Assembly: GCA_029262455.1 (NCBI GenBank)
Contig: JAJCZJ010000070.1
Span: 29,456-93,455 of the forward strand
Length of the DNA: 64,000 nucleotides
Origin: Deltaproteobacteria bacterium
GTDB lineage: Bacteria > Desulfobacterota > Binatia > HRBIN30 > CADEER01
Direction of reading: 5' to 3'
Both the position numbers and the translations under genes were made by a program. The notes under the pieces are model-generated. The model was not told the DNA's origin. It made no database searches and worked only from the letters and a program-made list of their open reading frames with translations. Positions within the stretch are counted from its first letter, which is position 1. The number at the start of each line of letters is the position of its first letter. Positions 35,081 to 44,837 of the stretch are shown in pieces.

Positions 35081-35095
35081 GCATCACTCGTGCCA
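35081..35095 (-). promoter_or_regulatory. Predicted sigma-54 (-24/-12) promoter of the VIT-rhombosortase operon
   Basis: On the minus strand the sequence is TGGCACGAGTGATGC, matching the sigma-54 consensus TGGCACG-N4-TTGC at all defined positions except one (A for T), with the required GG-N10-GC spacing. The GC element is about 32 nt before the ATG at 35049, so transcription would begin near 35069, just before the AAAGGAG ribosome site. A 10-nt palindrome TGAAATTTCA at 35145-35154 is a possible activator site. The gene on the other side encodes a sigma-54 activator. Confidence 0.65.
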
Positions 35096-35207
35096 GCGTG
35101 TGCCCCCAGGCCCGAATCCAATACTTTCAGCTACTTACAACTCATGAAATTTCAGGTGGCGCCTGGCCCTGGACATCCGATGCCCAGCCCTAGTACCTTC
35201 AGTGTCC

Positions 35208-36782
35208 ATGGCCAAACCGCGCACACTGTTCTCAGATCGGGAGCGAGAGATTGCCAACGCCATCGCCGGCCTGGCCGACGGCAATCCGTTCGGCCCGGAG
35301 AGACTAGCCTACGAGCGCAAGGTGCTCGGTCGGCGCTTTACGTCTCGATCTTCGGTGTGGCACGCCGAGCAAGATCTGCGAGAAGTCGACCCCAACCTAC
35401 TCGAGCTTGCCGAGCTCATCGAGAAGCTGGTTCCAACGTTGCGCGACCGTTTGGCCGCCGGAGCCAGGGCCACGACGGAGGAGCTGGTCGCCTACGAGGC
35501 TGCGGTCCGCCACCTGCTGTTCCAGCGACATATCGCCGTCTGGTGGCAGCTCATCGAGCGTGCCGAAAACGGCGAGCCTACCAACGGCAAGATCGAGGCA
35601 TACGATCGTTTCGCTAAGGACATCCGACAGTTCTTGGATTTTCCGGGCGTTCGATTTCCTGTCGACACAAGGCCGGCGCATCTATTCGCATGGGCTTTCC
35701 AGATTCGTCGCGCTTTCCATCACACCTACCGCAAGATTTTCGGCGGCTCGGAACCGGCCGCGGCGCTCCGCGCCGCGGTGTGGCAATCGATTTTCACCCA
35801 CGACGCCGGGCGCTATCGACGTGCTCTCTACGAGAGAATGGATGACGCCACCACTCTGATCACCGGCGAATCGGGGACTGGAAAGGAACTGGTCGCCCGC
35901 GCCATCGCCATGTCACGTTACATCCCCTTCGACGAGAAGAAAAAGTGCTTTACCGCTGACCTCGGAGAAACATTCTCAGCGGTCAATTTGATGGCGTTGT
36001 CGCCGACACTGATCGAATCCGAGCTGTTCGGACACCGCCGTGGCTCTTTCACAGGCGCGCTCGAAACGCGGCCCGGTTGGCTCGAGACGGCGGGCCACAG
36101 CGGCTGCGTATTTCTCGACGAGATCGGCGAGCTCGACGGCAGTATCCAGGTCAAGTTGCTGCGCGTACTGCAGAGCAGGTCTTTCCAGCGAATCGGAGAA
36201 ACCGAGGAACGAATGTTCTCTGGCAAGGTCATCGCCGCGACCAACCGCGACCTAGCAACCGAAATCGAGGCCGGTCGGTTTCGACGCGATCTGTACTACC
36301 GGCTGTGCTCCGACACGATCACCACCCCGACCCTGCGCGATCAGCTTTCCGACACACCGGCCGACCTCCGGAATCTTCTATCGATCCTGGCGCAACGGAT
36401 GGTCGGCAGCGACGAAGCCGCTGGGTTGACCGACGAATGCGAGACCTGGATCAATCGCAACCTCGGTCAGGACTACGACTGGCCTGGCAACGTCCGGGAG
36501 CTCGAACAGTGCGTGCGCAACGTCCTCATCCGCGGCGACTATCAACCCCAACAACATCAAAGCGCAACGAGCCCCCTCACCTCGGTCTTGGACGACTACC
36601 GCAATGGTAGCCTTACCGCAGAAGAACTCGTCGAACGATACACCGCCCACGTCTATTCATTGACCGGCAGTTACCAAGAAGCCGCACGGCGGCTCGGCCT
36701 GGACCGGCGCACAGTGAAAGCCAAAGTCCTATCGGCGCAAGAAAGTGAACGCTCAATCAGTGCAAGAAAACGTACCTCCTGA
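35208..36782 (+). CDS. Sigma-54-dependent transcriptional activator with unknown N-terminal domain
   Basis: About 524 residues from the ATG at 35208. Residues 1-215 are a helical N-terminal domain of no recognised sensor family (not a receiver, GAF or PAS). The AAA+ domain (about 220-445) has Walker A GESGTGKELVARA, the sigma-54 contact loop HRRGSFTGAL (GSFTGA, a common-type variant of GAFTGA with the key Thr kept), Walker B CVFLDEIGELD, sensor ATNRDL and DWPGNVRELE. The Fis-type helix-turn-helix near the end is YQEAARRLGLDRRTVKAKV. It is divergent from the VIT-rhombosortase operon and is the natural candidate to switch it on. Confidence 0.88.
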   Translation: MAKPRTLFSDREREIANAIAGLADGNPFGPERLAYERKVLGRRFTSRSSVWHAEQDLREVDPNLLELAELIEKLVPTLRDRLAAGARATTEELVAYEAAVRHLLFQRHIAVWWQLIERAENGEPTNGKIEAYDRFAKDIRQFLDFPGVRFPVDTRPAHLFAWAFQIRRAFHHTYRKIFGGSEPAAALRAAVWQSIFTHDAGRYRRALYERMDDATTLITGESGTGKELVARAIAMSRYIPFDEKKKCFTADLGETFSAVNLMALSPTLIESELFGHRRGSFTGALETRPGWLETAGHSGCVFLDEIGELDGSIQVKLLRVLQSRSFQRIGETEERMFSGKVIAATNRDLATEIEAGRFRRDLYYRLCSDTITTPTLRDQLSDTPADLRNLLSILAQRMVGSDEAAGLTDECETWINRNLGQDYDWPGNVRELEQCVRNVLIRGDYQPQQHQSATSPLTSVLDDYRNGSLTAEELVERYTAHVYSLTGSYQEAARRLGLDRRTVKAKVLSAQESERSISARKRTS

Positions 36783-37009
36783 TCTCTTTTCCACCCCACG
36801 AAAGATTCGCGTTGACTAAGTGGGTCGCCGAACCTACTGTGAATTTGATCCTTCCTTCTTTGCTTTGCCCCCGGCAATAGGTGTCGGGGTAAAAATGCCG
36901 CGCGAGGGCCTCGGTAATGTACCGGGGCTTTCGCATATCGTGTCCCCTCGATTGTGCCAGGGGTGATCGGCACGCTACGTTGCCATCTCACAATCGAGGG
37001 ACGAAACGG

Positions 37010-38299
37010 ATGGCAAAGAAGGGCGCCGAGCTCAGCATCGAGGACGCAGTTGGATTGATCCAGCGCCGCGACACCCTCGCGTTTGGCTTCGCCATCGGCC
37101 AGCCAGTCGGACTCCTCGACGCTTTGGGCAAGCGCGAGGATCTCGAGGATATTCTCATCTACAGTGGCCTCCTGGCTCGTCCCTTCAGCTGGCTCGACAA
37201 TCCTGCATTCCGGGTGCGATCGGCATTTTTCGGACCGATCGAGAGAGCCTCTGGCAAGCTACGCGCAGATCTCCAGTTTCTCGCCGCCGGATTTCGCGGC
37301 CTGGAGCGCTTGGCGCTGCGCTTGCGGCCTCGCGTCGTTCTGGCACGAACCACTCCACCCGATGCCCAGGGCTGGCTGAACTTCGGGATTCACAGCGGCG
37401 CCACATTTCGCGCATTCCGCGAGGCCGCTGCTGCCACAGATCGACTGGCAATCGCAGAGGCAACCCGGCACATGCCGCGGGTCGAAGGACTCACCGACCT
37501 CGGTCGTAATCGCATCCATGTTTCCGAGGTCGACGCCTGGATTCAGCACGACGAAGAGTTGATGACTCTTCCCACCGGCAAGCCGAGCCGGGAAGAGATG
37601 GCGATAGCGCACCATGTCGCAGAACGAATCGCCGAAGGATCATCGCTGCAGTTCGGAATCGGAAACGTCCCCAATGAGATCGCCAAAATTCTGGCCAATG
37701 GCCAGCGCGGCGGGTTCGGGGTTCACACCGAGATGATCAACGACGGAATCATGCATCTGCACAATGCCGGCAAGATCGAAAACAAGAAGAGTGTCTACGA
37801 TGGGCTATCGGTCGCTACCTTCGCGCTCGGCAGCAACGATCTCTATCGGTGGATCGACGGCAACGACAAACTGAGGATGTTGCCTGTCGGCGCCGTCAAC
37901 GATCCCGCAGTCACCCGCCAATTACACCGCTTCGTCAGCGTCAATTCCGCCCTCTCGATCGACCTATTGGGTCAGGTAGCGGCCGATCACATCGCTGGAC
38001 GGCAGTACTCCGGGGTCGGCGGTCACCACGCTTTCGTCGTCGGCGGAGGAGAGGCGCCCGAAGGGAAAAGCTTCATTTGCATGAAGTCCACCGCCACCGT
38101 GAGCGGTATGCCGATCTCGACCATTGTGCCTGCACTTCCCGCTGGCTCCACCGTGACGACACCACGACACCTAATCCACTGGGTCGTGACCGAACATGGC
38201 GCGGTCGACATTTCTGCGCTGGGAGACAAGGATCGCGCAGCAGCCCTGATCGACATTGCCGCACCTGAGTTTCGCTCAGAACTCCGCAGGAACCTCTGA
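37010..38299 (+). CDS. Acetyl-CoA hydrolase/transferase family CoA-transferase (4-hydroxybutyrate-type)
   Basis: 429 residues from the ATG at 37010, with GAGGGACG about 7 nt upstream; longer reading to 36917 is unsupported. Family I-type CoA-transferase with two halves: LIYSGLLARPF early, then GIGNVPNEIAKIL (about 220) and GVHTEMINDGIMHLHNAG (about 237-255) carrying the Glu that forms the CoA thioester, and YSGVGGHHAFVVGG. The C-terminus HWVVTEHGAVDI is typical of acetate/4-hydroxybutyrate CoA-transferases. It moves CoA between acetyl-CoA and an acid in the cytoplasm. The exact acyl acceptor is unknown. Confidence 0.85.
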   Translation: MAKKGAELSIEDAVGLIQRRDTLAFGFAIGQPVGLLDALGKREDLEDILIYSGLLARPFSWLDNPAFRVRSAFFGPIERASGKLRADLQFLAAGFRGLERLALRLRPRVVLARTTPPDAQGWLNFGIHSGATFRAFREAAAATDRLAIAEATRHMPRVEGLTDLGRNRIHVSEVDAWIQHDEELMTLPTGKPSREEMAIAHHVAERIAEGSSLQFGIGNVPNEIAKILANGQRGGFGVHTEMINDGIMHLHNAGKIENKKSVYDGLSVATFALGSNDLYRWIDGNDKLRMLPVGAVNDPAVTRQLHRFVSVNSALSIDLLGQVAADHIAGRQYSGVGGHHAFVVGGGEAPEGKSFICMKSTATVSGMPISTIVPALPAGSTVTTPRHLIHWVVTEHGAVDISALGDKDRAAALIDIAAPEFRSELRRNL

Positions 38300-38383
38300 G
38301 GGATCGGACGAGGTCTTCCTTCCCGGACTCTTGAGCTCAGCTCTGGGTCCTTGTATCGCGGTTAGACACGAACGGACGGGAAC

Positions 38384-40630
38384 GTGCTGCGAATTGTCGT
38401 CAAATGGATCGTTATCCCGATCCTCCTAGTCTCAGTGCTGTTGGGATGCTTCATCTGGTTCGTCTCACAAGGAACCACCGGGGCTCGGCACGCGCGTGGC
38501 GCAATTGCCTCACAACCAATCCCGGCCACTGCAGTCGCCGACCGCAGCGAGCGGCGACAGCGCGCCCAAACGGCGATCTTCGACGACACCGCACCTTCGT
38601 CCCAGATTCTGTTCGGCGATCTCCACGTGCATACCACCTACTCGGCGGACGCCTTCGTTTTCAGCTTGCCCTTGATTCAAGGCGAGGGCGTCCATCCCCC
38701 CGCTGACGCGTGCGACTTTGCACGATTCTGCGCCGAGCTCGATTTTTGGAGTATCAATGATCACGCCGAGACACTGCTGCCGTGGCAGTGGAGCGAGATC
38801 ACGGAGTCCATACGCGAGTGCAATGCGGTCGCCGGTGACGCCGACAACCCCGATACCGTCGCCTTCCTCGGATGGGAATGGACACAGTCCGCGCCGGCAG
38901 CCATCGCCGGCGATCGCATCCACTACGGCCATAAGAACGTCGTCCTGCGCGACACTGAAGACGGAAACATTCCGACCCGCCCGATCAGCGCCGGCGCCGG
39001 CGGACTCTTTTCGTCCAACTTCGTGCCACGCTGGACCATACCGCTCATCCAAGCTTCGCTGACACTCGGCGATCTCGGAAATCTCGAGCCCTACCTCGAC
39101 TTCTATCGATACACCGGTGAGCTGTCGAAGATCGACTACTGCGACCCGGACAAAAGCGTTCGAGACCTACCGGCCAACTGCATCGAGGGAGCCGCCACCC
39201 CGGACCTGCTTTTCGAAAAGCTCGACGATTGGGGATTTCCGAGCATCGTCATTCCGCACGGGACTGCCTGGGGAGTTCACGCCCCGCCGCAAGCCGATCT
39301 TGCGCGGCAACTCGAACCGGGGATGCACGACCCGAAACGCCAGCGCCTGTTCGAAGTCTTCTCCGGTCACGGCAACAGCGAACAATGGCGCGACACGCGC
39401 GATACCGCAATGACGGACGGCGGGAAGATCTGCGCGCCGCCACAGCCAAACTACCTCCCCTGCTGTTGGCGGGCTGGAGAACTGATTCGCGAACGCTGCG
39501 GCGACATCCCGACTCAACAGTGCGAAGAACGGGTAAACAACGCTCGCCAATGGTACGTCGACGCAGCTCCCGGGACGCAAGAAAGCGTCGTGCCCGGAGC
39601 CACACCCGACGATTGGCTCGAATGCGGTCAGCTTTCCGACAGTTTTCAACCGTCGTACCAATATCGCACGCGCATGAGCGCGCAGTACGGCCTCGCCATA
39701 CGCCCCAACGCGGATAGCGCTTTTCGCTACGGGTTGATCGGCTCGAGCGACAACCACAAGGCGCGCGCTGGCCCCGGCTACAAAGAAATCGGTCGCAAGG
39801 CCTTCGGAGACGCATACGGGGTTCGGTTGGATTGGTGGAATCGCATCCGCGGCGCTGCAGGGGAACGGCTGGCAGAGCCGGTGCCTCCAGCCGAAGCCAA
39901 GCCCAAGGGCTTCGATCCGGGCAGTGAGCGATCCGCTTCCTTCTATTACACCTCCGGCCTAGTGGCCGTGCATTCCCCTAGCCGGCGCCGCGGAGATATC
40001 TTCGAGGCACTGGAAAAGCGCCACGCATACGGAACGAGCGGGCCGCGAATCTTGTTGTGGTTCGACTTGGAGAACGCTCCCGGCGCACCGGCACGGATGG
40101 GCAGCGATGTCGATCTATCACAGCCACCGCGGTTCACAGTTCGTGCTGTGGGCTCATTCGAGCAAAAACCGGGCTGCCCACAACACACCCTCGACAGACT
40201 CGCCCCCGAGCGACTCGACCGCCTGTGCCTCAACGAATGCTACCATCCGAGCGATTCGCGGCACACCATCGAAAGGATCGAAGTCGTCCGCATCCGGCCG
40301 CAGATCGATCCGGACGAAGACGTCGACACACTCATCGAGGACCCCTGGAAAACAATCGCTTGCCCATCGAGCCAAGATGGGTGTTCCATCACTTTCGAGG
40401 ACCCTGAGTACACGGGTGAACGCGAGCACCTCTATTATGTTCGCGCCCTACAAGAACCGACCGACGCAATCAACGGCGACCCAATGCGCTGCCAACGAAA
40501 CGCCGACGGCAAATGCATCAAGGCAAGATTCTGCCCGGCCAGCGGCCCAACCTTCGACCCGGACGACGAGTGTCTAGCTCCCGTCAACGAACGCGCATGG
40601 AGCAGCCCAATCTGGATCCGCCGAAAGTGA
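38384..40630 (+). CDS. DUF3604 (PHP-like) membrane-anchored protein
   Basis: 748 residues from a GTG start (GGGAAC upstream). One N-terminal helix (about 8-28) exports or anchors it; the rest is extracytoplasmic. The DUF3604 signature is [18 protein letters not shown] (His 81 and 83, PHP-type metal ligands), then WSINDHAE and [10 protein letters not shown], and later [12 protein letters not shown] and [12 protein letters not shown], which complete a probable metal site. Several Cys-rich insertions occur (CCWRAGELI region, [16 protein letters not shown]). Metal-dependent phosphoesterase activity is expected from the fold but no substrate is established. The stop overlaps a possible GTG start of the next gene. 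Confidence 0.85.
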   Translation: MLRIVVKWIVIPILLVSVLLGCFIWFVSQGTTGARHARGAIASQPIPATAVADRSERRQRAQTAIFDDTAPSSQILFGDLHVHTTYSADAFVFSLPLIQGEGVHPPADACDFARFCAELDFWSINDHAETLLPWQWSEITESIRECNAVAGDADNPDTVAFLGWEWTQSAPAAIAGDRIHYGHKNVVLRDTEDGNIPTRPISAGAGGLFSSNFVPRWTIPLIQASLTLGDLGNLEPYLDFYRYTGELSKIDYCDPDKSVRDLPANCIEGAATPDLLFEKLDDWGFPSIVIPHGTAWGVHAPPQADLARQLEPGMHDPKRQRLFEVFSGHGNSEQWRDTRDTAMTDGGKICAPPQPNYLPCCWRAGELIRERCGDIPTQQCEERVNNARQWYVDAAPGTQESVVPGATPDDWLECGQLSDSFQPSYQYRTRMSAQYGLAIRPNADSAFRYGLIGSSDNHKARAGPGYKEIGRKAFGDAYGVRLDWWNRIRGAAGERLAEPVPPAEAKPKGFDPGSERSASFYYTSGLVAVHSPSRRRGDIFEALEKRHAYGTSGPRILLWFDLENAPGAPARMGSDVDLSQPPRFTVRAVGSFEQKPGCPQHTLDRLAPERLDRLCLNECYHPSDSRHTIERIEVVRIRPQIDPDEDVDTLIEDPWKTIACPSSQDGCSITFEDPEYTGEREHLYYVRALQEPTDAINGDPMRCQRNADGKCIKARFCPASGPTFDPDDECLAPVNERAWSSPIWIRRK

Positions 40631-40647
40631 CCTTGACCCGAACCCGA

Positions 40648-42669
40648 ATGCCAAACAACCACCTACTCTCCCCGGGCAGAATCGGATCACTCGCGCTGCG
40701 CAACCGGGTTGTCATGTCACCGATGGGCGTCGCGATCATCGATGACGACGGCGTCATGCGCGAACCGGCGATTCGCTACTACGAAGAACGCGCCCGTGGC
40801 GGCGCCGGGCTGATCATCACCGAGCCGTGCGCTGCGTGCTACCCGCGTGGGGCTCAATCCAAACGACAGCCGGGAGTGTCCGACGACAAGTTCATCCCCG
40901 GCTTGCGCGACCTAACCGACCGCGTGCATCAACACGGCGCCGCCATTGCCATGCAACTCGTTCACCACGGCAAAGTCTCCCGCCTCGACACGCGTGAGGG
41001 CCGGCCCCTCCTAATGCCCTCTAAGCCGAAATTTCATGGCGCCATGGATATGGCCAAGGACCTCACCCAGGAAGAGCTCGGTATGCTCATGCAGGCGAGC
41101 AAAGGCAAACCGGTGGTCCAGCCAGCCAGCATCGCCGACATCAAGGCGCTGGTCGCAGACTTCGCCGACGCCGCTGTACGCGCCGCCGAGGCCGGCTTCG
41201 ACGCAATCGAGCTTCACGCCGCCCACGGCTATATCTTGTCCGAGTTTCTCTCGCCCGCCTGGAACCGACGCCAGGACGAATACGGCGGATCCGTAGAAAA
41301 TCGTGCACGTCTCCTCTGCGAGGCCATCCACACCGTCAAGGACCGCCTCGGAGCGGCCTTTCCCGTGTGGTGCCGCATCGATGCGGTCGAATATCGAACG
41401 CCAAACGGTCTCACGCTCGAGCACGCTCAACGCAATGCCGAGCTCGCAGTCGAAGCCGGAGCGGACGCAATCCACGTCTCGGCATACGCTGACGCCACGT
41501 CCGCACCCGGCTTCACCGAAGCGCCCCTGGTACACCGGCCAGCTGGCTTCACCGACTTCGCCGCCAAAATCAAATCGCGAATCGAGGTACCTGTGATCGC
41601 TGTCGGCCGGATCGAAGCAACGGTCGCAGACACTTTGATTCGCGACAACAAGGCCGACTTCGTCGCTATGGCGCGCAAGATGTTGGCCGACCCCGAGATC
41701 GCATCAAAGCTGTCAGAGGGCCGCGACGCAGAAATCAGGCCGTGCATCTACTGCTATTCCTGTGTCGCAAAACCATTCTTTGATCGCACCGTCCACTGCG
41801 GGATCAACCCAGCCATGGGTCGCGAGCTGCAATGGGCCGACGCCGAACGCTCGAAAACTAGTGAACCGAAACACGTCCTGATCGTCGGCGGAGGGGTCGC
41901 CGGCCTCGAAGCAGCACGCGTCGCCGCAGTGCGCGGCCACAGGGTTACGTTGCTCGAAAGATCCTCCCATCTCGGTGGCCGGCTCCGCTTTGCCGCGGAG
42001 CTATACGAACCGAACCGCGGACTGCTCAACTGGCTCATCGCACGAGTCGAAGCTTCGCCGATCGACATCCGACTCGAAACGCAGGCCGACCGCAAGGCGA
42101 TTGAACAGATCGCGCCCGATGTCGTACTGATCGCGTCCGGCGCGGAACCGTCGCCCCTACAAATTCCAGGAGCAGATCTCCCACACGTCATCAACGGATA
42201 TGATCAAGGCGCTATCGTGACGCCGCAACGCAAACTTTCATCGGCGATCGGCGATCGGGTTGTCGTCATCGGCGACGACCAGGTCGCCCTCCGCCTGGCT
42301 GAGTTCGTTCAACGTCACGGCAGAACCGTCACACTCCTGGGTAGCGGTGATACCCTCGCACCTTCGATGGCCCACCCGCTTCGATGGCGCGTGCTCAACG
42401 ATCTGCGAGAAGCCGGCGCGACTCTCAATGCGAAAGCAACCGTGCGTGAGGTCTCGGCCCACTCCGTGACCTTCGACCAAACTATGCACGACGGGACAAC
42501 CACAACGAGCCAAATTGAATTGGACACCGCCATCGTCGCCAACGCCCTCGGCGCCCCCAATGCCCAGCTCGGGAGATACCCGCCATTCCTGCTATTGGGC
42601 GACGCCGGTGGCGGCGGGACGATCGAATCGGCAATCTACGACGGCTTCACTACCGCGGCGAAACTCTAG
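40648..42669 (+). CDS. OYE-type NADH:flavin oxidoreductase / 2,4-dienoyl-CoA reductase-like enzyme
   Basis: About 673 residues from the ATG at 40648; a GTG at 40627 (GTGA overlap with the previous stop) and an ATG at 40597 are alternatives. FMN TIM barrel: [46 protein letters not shown]. The [4Fe-4S] site is CIYCYSC-x11-C (about 367-385, ending HCGINP). The C-terminal FAD/NAD domain has [21 protein letters not shown]. This is the architecture of 2,4-dienoyl-CoA reductase, trimethylamine dehydrogenase and related enone reductases. All cluster cysteines are present. It reduces an activated C=C, the natural substrate unknown. Confidence 0.85.
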   Translation: MPNNHLLSPGRIGSLALRNRVVMSPMGVAIIDDDGVMREPAIRYYEERARGGAGLIITEPCAACYPRGAQSKRQPGVSDDKFIPGLRDLTDRVHQHGAAIAMQLVHHGKVSRLDTREGRPLLMPSKPKFHGAMDMAKDLTQEELGMLMQASKGKPVVQPASIADIKALVADFADAAVRAAEAGFDAIELHAAHGYILSEFLSPAWNRRQDEYGGSVENRARLLCEAIHTVKDRLGAAFPVWCRIDAVEYRTPNGLTLEHAQRNAELAVEAGADAIHVSAYADATSAPGFTEAPLVHRPAGFTDFAAKIKSRIEVPVIAVGRIEATVADTLIRDNKADFVAMARKMLADPEIASKLSEGRDAEIRPCIYCYSCVAKPFFDRTVHCGINPAMGRELQWADAERSKTSEPKHVLIVGGGVAGLEAARVAAVRGHRVTLLERSSHLGGRLRFAAELYEPNRGLLNWLIARVEASPIDIRLETQADRKAIEQIAPDVVLIASGAEPSPLQIPGADLPHVINGYDQGAIVTPQRKLSSAIGDRVVVIGDDQVALRLAEFVQRHGRTVTLLGSGDTLAPSMAHPLRWRVLNDLREAGATLNAKATVREVSAHSVTFDQTMHDGTTTTSQIELDTAIVANALGAPNAQLGRYPPFLLLGDAGGGGTIESAIYDGFTTAAKL

Positions 42670-42708
42670 CAACCCTCTTTCGCAACCCTCTTTCGCAACC
42701 CTCTTTCG
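42670..42708. repeat. 13-nt tandem repeat, three perfect copies, abutting a TAG stop
   Basis: CAACCCTCTTTCG occurs three times in a row with no change, beginning at the base after the TAG stop of the OYE-type gene (42667-42669). The following GGTTGACAC lies in the 75-bp gap before the GST gene. Confidence 0.9.
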
Positions 42709-42744
42709 GTTGACACAGGCGAGGCGCTCCGCCACGGAGTAGGG

Positions 42745-43389
42745 ATGATTGATCTATACACATGGTCGACGCCAAACGGGTACAAGATCTCCATCATGCT
42801 CGAAGAGATCGGCATGCCTTACAATCTCATCCCGGTGAACATCAACGAAGAAGAGCAGTTTAAAGACAAGTTCACTTCGGTTTCGCCCAACCAAAAGATC
42901 CCGGCCATCGAGGACAGCGACATCCCAGGTGGGCCGATCTCCATCTTCGAATCGGGTGCCATCCTAATCCACCTGGCGGAGAAGAGCGGCAAGCTGCTGC
43001 CGCAAGAGCCGAAGGCGCGAGCTGCCGTGCTGCAATGGCTCATGTATCAGATGAGCCACGTCGGACCGATCGTCGGTCAGGCCGGACACTTCGCCAACAA
43101 TGCACCAGCCGACAAGGACCACTCCTACGCGCTGGGAAGGTTTATCGGCGAGTCACTGCGCATCTTCGGCGTTCTCGACAAGCAACTCGCCATCAACGAC
43201 TACCTAGCCGGTGAGTACTCCATCGCAGATATCGCGACCTACCCGTGGGTCGTCGCCGCGTGGACACCGTTCAACGCGATGATGCCGGATGAAGTCGCCA
43301 AGCTACCCTACCTACAAAAGTGGATCGACCGCTTGGCCAAACGTCCGGCCGTCACCAAAGGAATGAACATCCCGCCATCAAGCGACTAA
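42745..43389 (+). CDS. Glutathione S-transferase (YfcG/Ure2-like)
   Basis: 214 residues, a full GST. The N-terminal domain starts MIDLYTWSTPNGYKISIMLE, with Thr and Asn at the glutathione-activating positions used by the Nu-class/YfcG group instead of Tyr or Cys. Then SPNQKIPAIED and ISIFESGAILIHLAE form the glutathione site. The C-terminal helical domain has LMYQMSHVGPIVGQAGHFANNAP and YSIADIATYPWV. It may detoxify electrophiles or act as a disulfide reductase as YfcG does. The neighbouring OYE-type reductase and downstream epoxide hydrolase suggest a detoxification setting. Confidence 0.88.
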   Translation: MIDLYTWSTPNGYKISIMLEEIGMPYNLIPVNINEEEQFKDKFTSVSPNQKIPAIEDSDIPGGPISIFESGAILIHLAEKSGKLLPQEPKARAAVLQWLMYQMSHVGPIVGQAGHFANNAPADKDHSYALGRFIGESLRIFGVLDKQLAINDYLAGEYSIADIATYPWVVAAWTPFNAMMPDEVAKLPYLQKWIDRLAKRPAVTKGMNIPPSSD

Positions 43390-43423
43390 CCGAAGAGCCG
43401 CCTGTCCGTGACAAGGGAGTGAG

Positions 43424-44452
43424 TTACGGCGTGGTCGGCGCCGCAAAGCCAGGCAACACCTCATCAGCGATCAGTTGCAACGAGGACGATACCACCGCTC
43501 GGTCCGCGTCGGTGGAACCCGGCACCAGATGCACGAAGTCGAGCCCCAGGTCCGCCAGCGCTTGCAACCGTCGAGACACCTCAGACGCACCACCAACCGC
43601 CGAGAACCAATCGACGAAGGCATCCGGAATGCCCTTGGTATGCGCCACATTGGTTCGCGTGTGATCCTTCATATCGTAATTTTCTCGAATCCAACGCACG
43701 GCCTGAGCAAGCGGCTCCGGTAACTTTGTTACATCGCTGCCCGGCATCGCTGAAAATCGAGCAAACGTCGTAGCCCCGCCGCGAACCGCATCGCGCGCCG
43801 CAACCATGTCCTCGTGTGCAACACAATTGACGATCGCGCCAAAGCTGACGTCACCGTCAGCGCGGCCAGCATCCTTCGCCGCGCGTCGCCCCCGCTCTAG
43901 GCGCGCCGCCAAGAACTCGGGATCCGCGCCGACCGCAAGACACACTCGATCGGCCACCCGCGAAGCCAGCTCAATCACTCTTGGCCCCGAGGCCATAACC
44001 TCGATGGGCACCTTCGGAAGGTCACCAAGCAGCGGAAGGAACTCGAGGCGACTCGCAAAACCATTTCGATCCACCGCATCGCCTTGCAGGTAGTGTTGCA
44101 ATGACTCGAGATAGTCCTCGAAGTCACTGAGGCGCTGGGCACGCAATCCGAGTCGTTGAACCGCAGAATCGCCGCGCCCGACACAAACAAGTGCGCGCCC
44201 TGCACTTTCGACCTGCAGAGTAATCGCAGCGCACGCAGTGACCGCCGGATCACGGGTCACCGGATTGGTCACACCCGGACCGAGCCGAATCCGGTCGGTC
44301 TCCTTCGCCGCCAACACCAGCTGGCACCAGACATCCGGACAAAGGTTCTGACTGTCCGTGAAGAGAACGCTGGCAAAGCCCCGTTCCTCCATGCGCCGAG
44401 CCAACCGCCCGGCACTGCCAAACCAAGCAACCGTCGAGATACCGATATCCAT
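43424..44452 (-). CDS. Luciferase-like (LLM) flavin-dependent oxidoreductase
   Basis: About 342 residues. The ATG at 44452 is preceded by GGAG at about 6 nt, and MDIGISTVAWFGSAG is the usual start; longer versions to 44515 are unsupported. TIM-barrel features: RRMEERGFASVLFTDSQNL, IRLGPGVTNPVTRDPAVTA, a GRALVCVGRGDSAVQ active-site strand, and SGPRVIELASRVADRVCLAVGA. It resembles F420-dependent methylenetetrahydromethanopterin reductase-like enzymes; whether it uses FMN or F420 is not decidable here. The C-terminus FVHLVPGSTDAD closes the barrel. Confidence 0.85.
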   Translation of the reverse strand: MDIGISTVAWFGSAGRLARRMEERGFASVLFTDSQNLCPDVWCQLVLAAKETDRIRLGPGVTNPVTRDPAVTACAAITLQVESAGRALVCVGRGDSAVQRLGLRAQRLSDFEDYLESLQHYLQGDAVDRNGFASRLEFLPLLGDLPKVPIEVMASGPRVIELASRVADRVCLAVGADPEFLAARLERGRRAAKDAGRADGDVSFGAIVNCVAHEDMVAARDAVRGGATTFARFSAMPGSDVTKLPEPLAQAVRWIRENYDMKDHTRTNVAHTKGIPDAFVDWFSAVGGASEVSRRLQALADLGLDFVHLVPGSTDADRAVVSSSLQLIADEVLPGFAAPTTP

Positions 44453-44837
44453 CCAATCTCCGAGTAGATTCGATTCGGCCATATCGAAGACACGCCTTCG
44501 ACGCCAACCGCCCAAAAATAGACCTTCCCGCTCGCCCCCCTCTACCTCCCGGAGAGACTGTCGTTCTCAAAACGACGGCAAAGCCCAACAATCTAATCTC
44601 CAGCATTGCGCGCGGGAGAGATGAAAGTTGAGGGTTCGTTCTTGAACGTGCGCCGAAGGCACTGCGGCACAAGGGCAAGAAGGAAGTTGGCGTTTTGATC
44701 CCCTCACCCTTAACCCTCTCCCGGAGGTAGAGGGGAAGGCTCTCGGGTTGTCAGCAAGTACTCGTCTTGCCGCACCAAATCGACACCCTCCGGAGGAAGA
44801 GGGGAAGGCTCTCGGGTTTTCGGGCGTCGGAACTACC
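44453..44837. repeat. Intergenic repeat region with direct and inverted GGAGGTAGAGG copies
   Basis: No gene in this 385-bp gap. The sequence GGAGG(T/A)AGAGGGGAAGGC with CTCTCGGGTT is present twice in direct orientation (about 44723-44749 and 44791-44818). A shorter inverted copy, CCCTCTACCTCCCGGAG, lies at about 44538-44554. Other CCCTCTCCCGGAGG-like sequence (44714-44727) is palindromic. The region separates two minus-strand genes and looks like debris of a dispersed intergenic repeat. Confidence 0.6.

Noticed and set aside
36966..36985. Possible second sigma-54 promoter (GGCACGCTACGTTGC) before the CoA-transferase
   Set aside because: The GG-to-GC spacing is 11 nt rather than 10 and the first T is missing.
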